A DNA stretch of 64,000 nt, taken from Hordeum vulgare subsp. vulgare. Taxonomy: Eukaryota; Streptophyta; Magnoliopsida; Poales; Poaceae. A program made the position numbers and the translations under genes. Below the pieces are notes generated by a model, which saw nothing but the letters and a program-made list of their open reading frames with translations, did no database searches and was not told the origin of the DNA. Location: the NCBI RefSeq assembly GCF_904849725.1, contig NC_058522.1, positions 197,329,986 through 197,393,985 on the forward strand, given 5' to 3'. Positions within the stretch are counted from its first letter, which is position 1; each line of letters begins with the position of its first letter. Shown in pieces: positions 46,610-57,691 of this stretch.

Positions 46610-48710
46610 TGTTTTAGTTATCACTGATCACGAAGTTGTGAAGAAACAGCTGAGATCTTTGGATTCTTCATTTGATACTTTAGTTCTGATGATACAAGAA
46701 AGACCAGATTACAAGATGCTTGATCCAGCTGATATACTTGAAAGGCTAAATACTCATGAATTCCAACTAGAAGAAAAGAGAGATCTATATGGACCAAGCT
46801 ATTCCAGACCACGTGCACTGAAGGCTAGAGCAATTTCCTCATCTAAAGAAGAAGACACAGACAACGACATTTGTGATCCTGAAGAATTTGGACAGGAGCT
46901 TGCAATGCTTGTGAGGAAATTCCAGAGATTTACGCGACGAGGCCAATTCGGTAAATCTTCAAGAAGAGACATGAGGAAATCAGAATCTGCATCTGAGGAC
47001 TACAAGAAACGAACCTGTCACAAGTGCAAGGAATCAGCTCATTACATTGCTGATTGTCCCCGTTGGGGAAAGGAATCAAAGAAGAAGAAATACAAGGATG
47101 ACAGTTCTGATGACTCGAAGAAGAAGAAGAAATCTTCAAAATCCTCATCTTCAAAGCCCTCATCGCACAAGAAGACCAGTTTCAGAAAGGCTCGGGCAAT
47201 TATTGGCAAGGAAATGGACTTTTTGGTGGAATCAGAGGAATGTGATGAAGAAGAGGGTTCTGATGAAGACTCTGAATCATGACAGGCTAGTCTTGCACTA
47301 GCAACCACTTTCGTCAGCCAGTCAATCTTCAACCTTGAAGAAAATGATTGCACCATCCATATTGATGACTATGCTGATGACATCGCTCCAACCTATTGCT
47401 TCATGGCAAAAGGTTCAAAGGTATCAAATAATGCCTCCTCCTCTGATTCAAGTGACTGTGAACCTAATGAATATAGGAAACCCAGTTACAGTAAACTTGC
47501 TATTATTGCCACTAAACAACAAACTTCTCTAGAAAAGCTTCAAAAACTGCTAGACAAAAGTGATGATCTGTTGAATGATGAAATGAACCTTACTCAAATC
47601 CTCACTGATGACATGAAAAGTCTTCAGTCTAGATTTGATAATCTTCAAGATCGTTATGATACACTCCTCACTGATCATGAGAAGCTTTCCTATGAATTTC
47701 TTCAAAGGAAGCTTGATCTTAAGAAACTGGGGATGTCTCATGATGATCTTCGTATGGAAAATGATTCATTACTAGGTCAACAGATCAGCGCTAGTCAAGT
47801 TGAATTTATTCCTCCATGTCTTAAATGCATTGAACGCGAAACTACTAATTCTTCACCAGAATCTTCAAATGCTACCATTGCTACAAATTCTTCAACTGCA
47901 CCTGTTGTGTCTATTTCCTCACTTGAGGAAAACACAAATGTCAATGATGAAAATGCAGGGTTGAAGGAATTGTACATAATAGGCATGTACAAAAGCCTCA
48001 AAGGACATCAAATCCTTTGTGATGTGCTCAAAAAGCAGACCTTGAACAGGAACCCGAGGAAAGAAGGAATTGCCTTTGAGAGGAAACTAAATGTTGATGG
48101 ATCTTATTGGAAACCTGAGCAGTATCCCAAAACCTCATGGGTTGCTGCTACTGGGCCTCCTTTTGATCCATCTAATCTAACTGGCTTTTCATGTGAACTA
48201 TCCTATTCCTCAGATGAGTCATTTGACTCCAACTATAAACTGTTCAAAAATCAATCTGGTGAAGTATTTGCTCGATATGTTGGAACTAACTGCAGGAATT
48301 GCCCTCCTGTGAGGAAAATCTGGGTTCCCAAAAGCTGTATTGAAAATCTTCAGGTGAATGTCATCATGACACCACCACTGAAGAATCTGAACCCCTGATC
48401 AAATTCCTCAGAAGGACCAAAGTCTTCAAGAGGATCAAAATCCTCAACTGGTCAAAACTATGCTCGTACCCGTGCTTATGCGTCTAACTTGCAGGGAAAC
48501 TATAAGGAATATGAATATGAGCGTTACTCCTCAAATCATTATGTTCATAAATCCTCAAATCAGTTCTCTGCATATTCATATGAGTACTTTAATCCCCCTA
48601 CTGTTAAGAGAAGTGCATTAGCTTCAATGCCACCTTTCTCATATGGTGCTCGCAGGATGATAAACGCTTTGCCACCCCTTCAGATGTGGGTGGTGAAGAA
48701 ATCAAACTAA
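46610..48710 (+). pseudogene. Copia gag (plus copy), N-terminus missing
   Basis: Mirror copy of 44456-46556. An open frame runs to a TGA at 47280-47282 (through VLVITDHEVVKKQLRSLDSS, zinc knuckle CHKCKESAHYIADC at about 47019-47060 and a KKKKKSSKSSSSKPSS basic zone). The same frame continues after the stop (QASLALATTF...) through the coiled-coil-like part to a stop at 48396-48398, then 48399-48710 ending QMWVVKKSN. In the zinc knuckle Leu-Gly of the minus copy is Ser-Ala here, next to the conserved His. The frame running left of 46610 into the spacer (from 46542) is not genuine gag. Would package the element RNA. Confidence 0.88.
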
Positions 48711-48934
48711 TCACTTCTGTAGAACAGGTCTCCAGATGAAAATCATCATCTGAAGAATTTGCTGGAGACCTGAAGAAATGCTTGATAGGACGCAAGCTAA
48801 TGATTGATGAAATAGAAATATTTCACACGTCCTTACATTTCTGTTATGATGAAATTACTGATCTGATGAAATTAGTATCATATTCTTCAAATCTGAAGCA
48901 TATGAGATGGTAAGCTGTACTAATTCATCTGCAG
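48711..48934 (+). other. Gag-pol spacer with splice-acceptor-like end
   Basis: About 220 bp full of stops in all frames between the gag stop and the protease, present in both copies. It ends TTCATCTGCAG/GATGACAAAC, a good plant 3' splice-site context, with a short GTAAGC just upstream. Pol would need splicing, reinitiation or recoding to be expressed. Confidence 0.5.
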
Positions 48935-51900
48935 GATGACAAACCCAAAAATACTGAGTGGGTTCTCGATAGTGGCTGCACACATCACATGACTGGTGAT
49001 AAAAGCTTACTGATGAATATGCCACTAACTCCGTCACCTCTGAAGCAAATCACATATGCTGATAAAGGTAAAAGCAAGGTATTGGGACTTGGCAAAGTGG
49101 CTATTTCCAAGGATAGGCATATGGACAAAGTGATGCTTGTTGAATCCCTTGGTTTTAACCTTATGTCAGTCTCAATGCTTTGTGATCTTGATATGATTGT
49201 TATCTTTGGTAGATATAGATGTGTAGTCATCATGGAATATGACAGATCCAAAGTCTTCGAAGGTGTGAGAAGAGGGGATTTGTACATTGTTGATTTCTCT
49301 ACAGGTCCTCAACCAGCCACTTGCTTACTAGCAAAAACCTCAGAAGGATGGTTGTGGCACCGAAGACTAGGTCATGCAGGCATGAGGAATTTGCACACGC
49401 TCGCGAAGAAGAAGCATGTCATCGGCATCGAATCAGTCAATGATCATCTCTGCGGTGCTTGTGAATCTGGCAAGATGACCAGATCCAAGCATCCCTCCAA
49501 AACAATCATGACCACTACACGACCATTTGAATTGCTTCATATGGATTTGTTTGGACCTACTTACTATGCCACACTAACCAATGCAGCATCTCCATATGGC
49601 TTTGTCATAGTTGATGATTATTCCAGATACACTTGGGTGCATATTATAGTGTATAAAACTGAAGTGCAGGAAATCTTCAAACGATTTTCTTCAAGGGCCT
49701 CGACGAACTTTGGCATCAAGATCAAACATATCAGGAGTGATAATGGAACCGAGTTCAAAAACACTGGTCTTGATGATTATCTTGATGAACTTGGTATTAC
49801 TCACGAATTGGCTGCTCCTTATACTCCTCAGCAGAATGGTGTCATCGAAAGGAAGAACAGGACTCTGGTTGAAATGGCGAGAACCATGCTTGAAGAATAT
49901 CAGACTCCTCGTCGCTTCTGGCCTGAAGCAATCAACACTGCATGCCATATCATCAACAGGGTATATCTTCACAAATTCCTCAAGAAAACCTCATATGAAC
50001 TCCTCACTGACAAGAAACCCAATGTAAGTTATTTCAAAGTCTTCAGTGCAAAATGGTTGATTAGAGATCCTCACCACAGCTCAAAATTTGCACCTAAGGC
50101 ACATGAAGGTTTTATGCTCGGTTATGGAAAGGACTCGCACACTTACAGAGTCTTCAACAACTATCACAACAAAGTTGTTGAGACTGTAGATGTGCGGTTC
50201 GATGAAACTAATGGCTCGCAACGAGAGCAATTGCCTTCTGATCCAGATAAGCTGTCTCCTGAGGAAGCAATAAAGCTCAAGCCTACTGAAGACATTGTTC
50301 CATCTGAGGAAATTGATGAAGAAACGATCCCCATCGCTGATAAAAACCAAGAAGATGTTCGTGAGGAAATTGCATCAGCACCACTTCCTCAGCCCAGAGA
50401 AAATCCTCAACCAGCTCATCCGAGGATTGCAAACGAAGTTGAAATTGACAAAATCCTCAACGACATCAACGCGCCAGGTCCTCTCACTCGCTCAAAAGCT
50501 TCACACTTAGTTAACTTTTGTGGGCATTTCTCCTTTGTATCCATCACAGAACCCTCAAAAGTTGCTGAGGCTTTTCTGGAACCGGAGTGGATCCAAGCTA
50601 TGCAAGACAAACTTCTTCAATTCAAGATGAATGACGTATGGGAGCTCGTCAAACAACCAGATCCTCGCAAGCACAACATCATCAGCACCAAGTGGATTTT
50701 CCGAAACAAGCAAGATGAGGACGGTCAAGTGGTGAGGAACAAGGCACGACTTGTAGCCCAAGGCTACACTCAGGTTGAAGGAATAGATTTCGATGAAACT
50801 TTTGCACATGTTGCTAGACTTGAAGCTATTCGAATATTACTTGCTTATGCTAATCATCATAACATCACCTTATATCAAATGGATGTGAAAAGTGCATTCC
50901 TCGATGGTAAGATTGAGGAAGAAGTATGTGTTGCTCAGCCCCCAGGTTTTGAGGATCCAAAGAATCCAGACAAAGTCTTCAGACTCAAAAAGGCTCTGTA
51001 TGGCCTCAAGCAAGCCCCTCGGGCATGGTATGATACATTGAAGGAATTCCTCATGAAGAAAGGCTTCAAACCTGGTTCACTCGATCCAACTCTTTTCACA
51101 AAATCCTATGATAATGAGCTGTTTGTATGTCAAATATATGTTGATGATATCCTATTTGGCTGTACTGATAAAAGATACAGTGATGAATTTGCCTACATGA
51201 TGAGTGAAGAATATCAGATGTCCATGATGGGGGAGGTGAAATTCTTCTTAGGTGTTCAAATTCGTCAACAAAGCAATGGAATCTTCATCTCACAAGAGAA
51301 ATACCTCAAGGTTGTTCTGAGGAAATTCGACATGCACGAATGCAAAGGTGCCAAGACTCCGATGCCTACCAACGGCCACCTCGGCACTGATGAAAATGGT
51401 AAAGATTTCGATCAGCAGGTATACCGTTCTATGATTGGCTCTTTATTGTATCTATGTGCATCTAGGCCAGATATAATGCTTAGTGTTTGCATGTGTGCAC
51501 GTTTTCAAGCAAAACCGAAGGAATCACACCATAAGGCTGTGAAACATATTCTTCGATACTTAGCTCACACACCAACACTAGGATTATGGTATCCCAAGGG
51601 CTCCAATCTTCATCTGGTAGGGTATTCTGATTCAGACTATGCTGGTGACCGTGTGGATCGCAAGTCAACATCTGGCACATGCCATTTCCTCGGAAGATCA
51701 CTAGTTTGCTGGTCCTCAAAGAAGCAGAACTGTGTATCACTCTCCACTGCCGAAGCTGAGTACATTGCTGTTGGCTCTTGCTGTGCTCAATTGCTATGGA
51801 TGAAGCAAACCCTCAAGGACTACGGCATCAACATGAAGAATGTACCTCTCTACTGTGACAATGAGAGTGCTATCAAGATTGTATAGAACCCAGTACAGCA

Positions 51901-52090
51901 CTCGAAGACCAAGCACATCCAGATTCGTCATCATTTTCTTCGGGACCATGTCCTCAAGGGCAATATCCTCATCGACCATGTGAAGACTGATGATCAACTG
52001 GCAGATATCTTCACTAAGCCCTTGGATGAGAAAAGGTTTTGCAAGTTTTGGTGTGAGCTAAATATCCAAGAGTCTTCAAATGTTTTGTAA
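48935..52090 (+). pseudogene. Copia pol (plus copy): protease, integrase, reverse transcriptase, RNase H
   Basis: The most intact retroelement polyprotein here. Protease [14 protein letters not shown] near 48958-48999; integrase zinc motif [13 protein letters not shown]...CGACESGK (three residues shorter than the minus copy, SVNDHLC against SVKFLKDHLC); core Asp in [20 protein letters not shown] and the Glu in NGVIERKN, all intact; reverse transcriptase [13 protein letters not shown] and IYVDDILFG near 51145; RNase [28 protein letters not shown]. Open from 48935 to a TAG at 51884-51886 near the RNase H end; the tail [20 protein letters not shown]... continues in frame to about 52090. Only that stop is evident. 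It lacks its own 5' LTR and gag start, so it cannot move alone. Confidence 0.93.
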
Positions 52091-52135
52091 AACATGCACA
52101 TATCCTAACACTTATGCAAAGTTGATGACTTAGAT

Positions 52136-52408
52136 GTGCAACACATGATGAAACGATTTTCTTCAACTGATGAAGGAAGTCACTCTGAATGTGAAGAAAT
52201 TAACGAAGAAATTAATTCTCAGGGCCCTACGACAATTGTACGCGGCGTCTGTAATCAACATTCTTATATGGTGGGTAACGCCACCGCCCAATGTGAAATT
52301 CCTCAAGTTGATTTTCTTCAAATGATCAATTTTCTCACAATGCATTTTTCTTCAAAACAACTGTTCTTCATTGTGATGATCTATTACAAAATCTTCAAAA
52401 ACACTTGA
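52136..52408 (+). CDS. Small 90-codon ORF between pol and third ORF (plus copy)
   Basis: MQHMMKRFSSTDEGSHSECE to ...YYKIFKNT, the same length as the minus copy's ORF at 40917-41189. No domain recognised, no ribosomal or promoter signal seen. The many replacement differences between copies argue against strong constraint. Confidence 0.3.
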   Translation: MQHMMKRFSSTDEGSHSECEEINEEINSQGPTTIVRGVCNQHSYMVGNATAQCEIPQVDFLQMINFLTMHFSSKQLFFIVMIYYKIFKNT

Positions 52409-52810
52409 TGACTTTCATTTGACTAGGTAGACTGTGATTTCTAGTCCTCAACAGCATTCACTTATAGCTATTTCTTCAAGTTGATGTTTCTGCTAAGTGA
52501 ATGTGATCGGACCCTACTTTCCCTCTATTCTATACTTATCGAGTCTATTCAATTCTTCATATGCGTTCTATTTGAAACTTTGTTCAAAATCCTCACTGCA
52601 TCTTTGTCAGCTGATGATTTTGTAACGAAAATCCTCAAATCTTCAAAAATTGTTTTCTTTAAAGGCACAGTAACTGAACGCCCACTTCCCACGATCGGAT
52701 AACCACGATCTCCACTATCTCCACCGCATCGTACGGGAGCTACACGTGTCCTGCGGAGACATAGAGGCAGGGGCTATTTGGTCCGAAACTTTCGCGTCAA
52801 ACAGTAACTT
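52409..52810 (+). other. Non-coding region upstream of the internal promoter
   Basis: AT-rich to about 52680, then GC-richer with CCCACTTCCCACGATCGG and ACGGGAGCTACACGTGTCC (an ACGTG core). Present in both copies. It may hold promoter elements of the third ORF; nothing else is seen. Confidence 0.45.
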
Positions 52811-52816
52811 TCGGGC

Positions 52817-52824
52817 TATAAATA
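52817..52824 (+). promoter_or_regulatory. TATA box of the internal promoter (plus copy)
   Basis: TATAAATA in CGGGCTATAAATATGTCC. Same motif and same following text (ATGTCCTTATCCCC) in the minus copy at 40506-40513. About 630 bp before the third ORF start. Confidence 0.65.
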
Positions 52825-52829
52825 TGTCC

Positions 52830-53446
52830 TTATCCCCCTCGGTATCCTCTTCTTCGCCTCATCTCTCTCCTGCCATCGCACACTCCACCGAACCCTAGCG
52901 CCACCGCTGGTAGTCTTGTCGCCGGTAAGGAAGAGCTTCACTGCCTCGACCTTTTCGTTGCCAGGTTCACGCCGGAGTCGGACCATCTACGTCCGCCGCC
53001 ACCGTAGACGTCCTCTGCCGCCAAGTTAGGGTGCATTGGACACTCGACCGAAGAGCCTCTCCAACACTACTTTCTGTGTTCTTCGTTCGCACCTTCCAGG
53101 GTAAATATATCCCATTTTTACAGCAGATTAGATCTGAAATTTTACATCTTCTATGTGAAATCTGTTTTTCCTCAAGATATGATGCGCACATGATTCCTCA
53201 AACACTACCTATCACCGCAATCATTGATGAACTAGCTAAGCATCTAAGATTTTCACGAGATTCCTCAATTGTGCAAATTTTCGGATCTATACAACTCTGG
53301 AACCCAAGAACAGTATGCTTAGGCAAATTCCTCAACCACTGGTTATATTCCTCAAACTGTCAAACCTTTTCATTTTTCTTCAAATCTGAGAACGCATATA
53401 ACCTCTCCAAATTCCTCGCAACTATACTCTGTTCACAGGTACACAC
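52830..53446 (+). promoter_or_regulatory. 5' leader with putative intron of the third ORF (plus copy)
   Basis: Leader of plant-gene type: CT-rich, CCGAACCCTAGCGCCACCGC near 52890, GC-rich to about 53095. Then CCAG/GGTAAATATATCCC (donor, GT at about 53101), an AT-rich 340-bp stretch, and CTGTTCACAG/GTACACAC (acceptor, AG at 53437-53438) 8 bp before the ATG at 53447. The same sites are kept in the minus copy. An alternative donor GCCG/GTAAGG is at 52925. Confidence 0.6.
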
Positions 53447-56400
53447 ATGTCAGCTGATGAATCTCTCGGTTCTCATCACATTAACTCATTTGCAGCATTT
53501 CTGGAAGAAACTCTTCAAGGCTCATCAGAATCCTCAAGAGTTCAAAATCATCAGCAAAGTCCTCAACTGAAGAAAATGGAGGAAGAGAGAAAACAGAAGG
53601 GAGGAAAGAAACTGGAGCAGAACACAACTGTTGATATCCCTGAGGACATATACTTGGACTATTGTATGCCTGATGAAGAACATGAGACAATGGCCAAGAG
53701 AAAGATAAGGCTGTAGAAGATTGAACGCAGATGGGCGAAGGAATGGAAGGAGTACAGGTTTGTGACTCCAAAATACGCGAAGAAATTCGCTTTGAAGCCT
53801 CCTGGCAGAAGGGCCCCACTTGAGGATCATCAAGTAGCACATCCCTCAAGTCTTATGACAATTGATGACTACCGAGATGAAAAAGAAAAGCATCTGGCCA
53901 AGCTCAAGAAGCAAGCAGAAGCTGCAGTGAGGAAATTTAATGAATCCTCAGCTACTGCCTCCGGTGCTGCTAATTCCTCAGCGGCAGAAACCTCAGGCTC
54001 AGAAATTCCTCACATGCAGTCTGTGCCATCAAAGCAAAGGGCTTCAAAGCCTCAAGAGAAGTCTGTTCAGGCTTTTGTCACAAAACCCTCGGCTCCAAAA
54101 CCCTCAGTTCCAAAACCTTCAACACCAAAACCCTCAGCACCAATCTCCTCTGCACCAAAATCCTCAGCTCCACCTCCAAAGCCTCAAGAAAAACCAGTAC
54201 AAAAGCATGTCGTGAAGCTTACGACCGCCAGCTCCAGCTCCTCACTCCCAGCTGCAACTAGCTCGGAGACAAAGTCTTCAACACCACTTGTGAAGACTTT
54301 GGCAACTACTGAACATGCACCTCTGCCCAGCCCCAACAAAATCATCGCAGTCCCGTCTGCACCAGAGGGAAGTGATGACTATGATGATGAAACCCTGCAA
54401 GCCATCATCAGAAACAAGCAAGAAAGGGTAGCACAAGCATCAGGCAGTGCTATTCCTCTGGCCATGGACCCCAAGGTCCTCCTCGACTACATCAATATAT
54501 GGTATGAGGACCCAAACACATCCATTGATGATTTGAAACTTCCTTCTGGCATCATCCATATGGTGGCCACCTTCATAAATGAAGCCAAGTGGAAGGAACA
54601 GCAGGCCAGGTAGGCAAAGGTTGCAAAGGCCAAAAAGGAGAAATTCCTCAGGCAGAATCTCCTCAAGCTGACTCCTGATGCACTGGTGTCCACTCAGGCA
54701 GAGCTGCAAGTACTGATAGATAAGTATGACAAGCTGTCAGATCGCAAAAGCATCAAGCGCAATTTCATCAAGCTAGCCACTAGTGCTATTGATGACTACA
54801 ACAAGAGAAAAGCACCACCAGCACCAACTCCTCAGCCCCTGGTTGAACAGCCAGCAGATGCATCTCCTGATGAGGAAGAAACTCCTCAAGCTGAGGAAGA
54901 ATACCAGGAGCGCCGTGCTGATGAACCGGCCATTGAAGAAATCATCACGGAAACTGCAAATGATGAAATTGCAACCACTGATGAGACTGCTCCTGATCCA
55001 GCTGCTTCATCAAAGCAGGCTGATGACTTTGTTCCAGCTGGTTCCTCGCTACCAGCTGAAGAATCTGCAGAAAGAACACCTTCACCAAAAGCTTCAAAGG
55101 TGAAGAAGATAATCCTGTCTGCATCAGACGCGAAGAAGACAAGAGCTGCTGAAAAGGAAGCAAAGAAGAGAAAAGCCTCCTCAGCAGAAGAAAAGACAGA
55201 GGCAAAGCGCCTCAAAGAAACTGAAGAATCTGCCCCTCTGGACCCGGTGCCTCTAAATGTCGCACCTTCATATGAAATGGTCGTCATTGATGACCCAGCC
55301 ACAAGGGCAGATGAGGAAGTGAAGGATGTCGCCTCTGAGGAACACAGTGATGAGGAAATCCAGATTGATGACAGTCCTCAACCCCTCATTCCTCAGACAG
55401 AGACCACTCAAGCATCAGCTGCAGCAGTTGATGAGACTCCTTCTGCCACAAAGCCAGCTGAAGAAAAACAAGCTGAGGAAAATGTACATTCTGAGCAGAC
55501 TCCTCAAGATGAGGAACAGGCTGACCCAACTCCTCAAGATGAGAAAGAAGCAGAAATTCCTCAGCCTGAAGCTCAGCCAGAACAAGCATCATCTCCTCAG
55601 CAAGAAGTACCAACTGATGAAATTCCTCAACTTGAGGAAAAAGCTGAAGAAAATGTATCGGCCCAAGACAATGACTTCATTGTGCTCAACCCAGAGACTG
55701 CCATGGTTGTCTCCCCTCCCATTCCTCAGCAGAATCTTAAGCCAGTTCAGCGCCAGCCATTCTCCAAGCGCCCAAAGTTTCAGAAAGAAGATTTCTTTGA
55801 AGAACGCATGTATTTCATTGGAGAGAATCCTTATGACAAGCCTCAAATGAGGCATCTGAAGTTTTGGACAAGGACTCAGATGAACGACTATTCCTCAATG
55901 CTCTGTGGCCGCAACAAGATATTCCAGCACAGGCACATTCCTCATGTTCATCTTGAAGCAATACCATGCCTGGAACTAGTCCTCAGTGTACTCCACGATG
56001 CAGGTTTGCTCCCTATGTGCTCAGACATATCAGACTGGAATAGTGAGCTTATTCTTCAGTTCTATGCAACTCTGCACATTTCTGGTAACGCTGATGACAT
56101 CAACACTTGGGTGTTCGACTGGATGTCCCAAAATACTCACTACAAAGCTCCGGCTTCTGAACTCCTCAGAGAACTGCCCGTACCAATTCCCTCAGATGGG
56201 GCAGTGAAGCTTTATGGTGAGCGTGAGCTGCCAAATGGAATGATGGAAGTCCTCATAAAGCCTTTGGCTGCAGGAAAACCCTCAAGAACCACATTCCTCG
56301 TCCATGAGCTCAAGTACACACCCCGCTCTGTCTACAGAATCCTCTGGAGTGTGCTCGCGCCAATCAAAGGGCATGACGATGAAGAAGATGTGGTAGGCCT

Positions 56401-57168
56401 CATCAATAATATCCTCTTCAACATCATTCACGGTATTCCTATCAATATTCATGATTTCTTCTTGAGGACTTTGGCTGACAATGCCATGTGCCCCTATGAT
56501 CACAAGATTCATGCCCCATGGATCATGAGATTCATCAGGAGAAGGACAGGCATCAACTTCCACGTTGATTTCCAAAACCATGTTGGTTATATGCCTCCTA
56601 TCCGGGTAAACAAGAAGACTTTCGAGCCCATTGAAGGAAAAGGAAAATCGGTGATTGAAGAAGGCAGCAGGCCCCTTGATGGCTAGTTTAAAGAACCAGA
56701 AGCTTATTCCTCATGGGACGATACTGAGACTCGTCCAGCAAGCCCAGTTCCTCCTCGCGTGCTGAACACCAGAGAGCTCCTCCTCAGTCTTCACCAGAAG
56801 GTGGACGCAACCACAAATGGGCCAAACGCCAGCTTGGTGCCATTGTGAAAACCCTCACTGAGACTCTGAATTCTGTGAAGCTTAATCATCACTATCTGCA
56901 TGAGGTTTTCGATCGCACCTGGGCTACACTTGCACATCTGAAGACTTAGACTGAGCTTGAAGAAATGAACTTTGAGCAAGACTTTGACTGGTCGTGGCCT
57001 CCCAAGAGGAAGTTCAGGCCCATTCTAGTGCCAGACCTTGAAGACAGCTCCTTTTCTTCATTCCGCACTGCTGAATTTGATGAGGAACAACTCGACACTG
57101 CAACCGGCCCCAGGAAGAAGACTACTCCCAAGAAGCATCACGGCTCTTCCTCGACCGCCAAGAAATGA
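53447..57168 (+). pseudogene. Third ORF of the copia element (plus copy), unknown function
   Basis: About 1240 codons from the ATG at 53447 to the TGA after SSSTAKK at 57168. One frame is kept to 56686 with only three interruptions, all TAG (53714, 54611, 56684); the minus copy has Gln, His and Lys there. A 1-bp loss near 56803 shifts the rest, and a TAG lies near 56947. Layout: basic N-terminus (about 1-165), Lys-Pro-Ser-Ala repeats (about 200-250), a helical block with LLDYINIWYEDP (about 340-400), an acidic Gln/Glu/Pro-rich zone with nuclear-signal-like KKTRAAEKEAKKRKAS (about 490-770), a folded-looking domain (about 785-1075: RMYFIGENPYDK, QFYATLHISGN, WIMRFIRRRTG) and a Lys-rich tail. 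No membrane segment. It resembles anonymous plant transposon proteins; position equals the env-like slot of Sireviruses, but nothing supports an envelope. Confidence 0.82.
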
Positions 57169-57691
57169 AGTCTTCACGGGCGTTAGTCCTCAGTTTGTCC
57201 CTTTTTGTCACTTGATGACAAAGGGGGAGAAACTCGAGAGTTAGTCTTCAAGCGGGATATTTTTGGGGATTATAAACTATATTAATTTACAAACTCTTGG
57301 CTCTTCTGATGTTTTTATGTAATGAGTTGTAACTTAAGCCCGATGATACTCTGACGCTTTTGAACGTTTTTCTTCGCATGCTTATTCCTCAAAGTTTTAA
57401 TGCACGCATGCTGAAATTCGTCAGATACCATTTGCCATCATGCATCTTCATTTTCTTCATATGATATGGTATATGTATGCATGATTTACAAGACTCAGGG
57501 GGAGATCTCCATGATATAAATCATCAATGTGCATCTGCTATAAAAGCAAAATCCTCAAGGTATGCACATCTTCAGGGGGAGTCTCTCTGAATCTTGTCTT
57601 CAAATTCCTCAAATGAGTATTTACACTTCATATTTTTGATCCATGTTGAAGAGTTAACCTAATTGTCATCAACCACCAAAAAGGGGGAGAT
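57169..57691 (+). promoter_or_regulatory. Multiple polypurine tracts, plus copy
   Basis: AGGGGGAG-type tracts at about 57221-57229, 57497-57504, 57573-57580 and, next to the LTR, 57681-57690. They match the four tracts of the minus copy. Repeated tracts here are characteristic of Sireviruses. No gene. Confidence 0.78.

Noticed and set aside
46585..46612. GTCGACTGCAGGCG in the palindrome spacer resembles a cloning-vector polylinker (SalI-PstI)
   Set aside because: One base is missing and the next differ from common polylinkers, and the flanking spacer matches gag instead. Kept only as a reason to verify the join.
48711..48934. A 30-bp GTAAGC...TGCAG intron just before the protease
   Set aside because: Too short for a plant intron; only the acceptor-like end is considered meaningful.
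53447..57168. Third ORF as a retroviral-type envelope gene
   Set aside because: Position fits, but no signal peptide, transmembrane helix or cleavage site is visible; the protein is charged and has nuclear-signal-like stretches.
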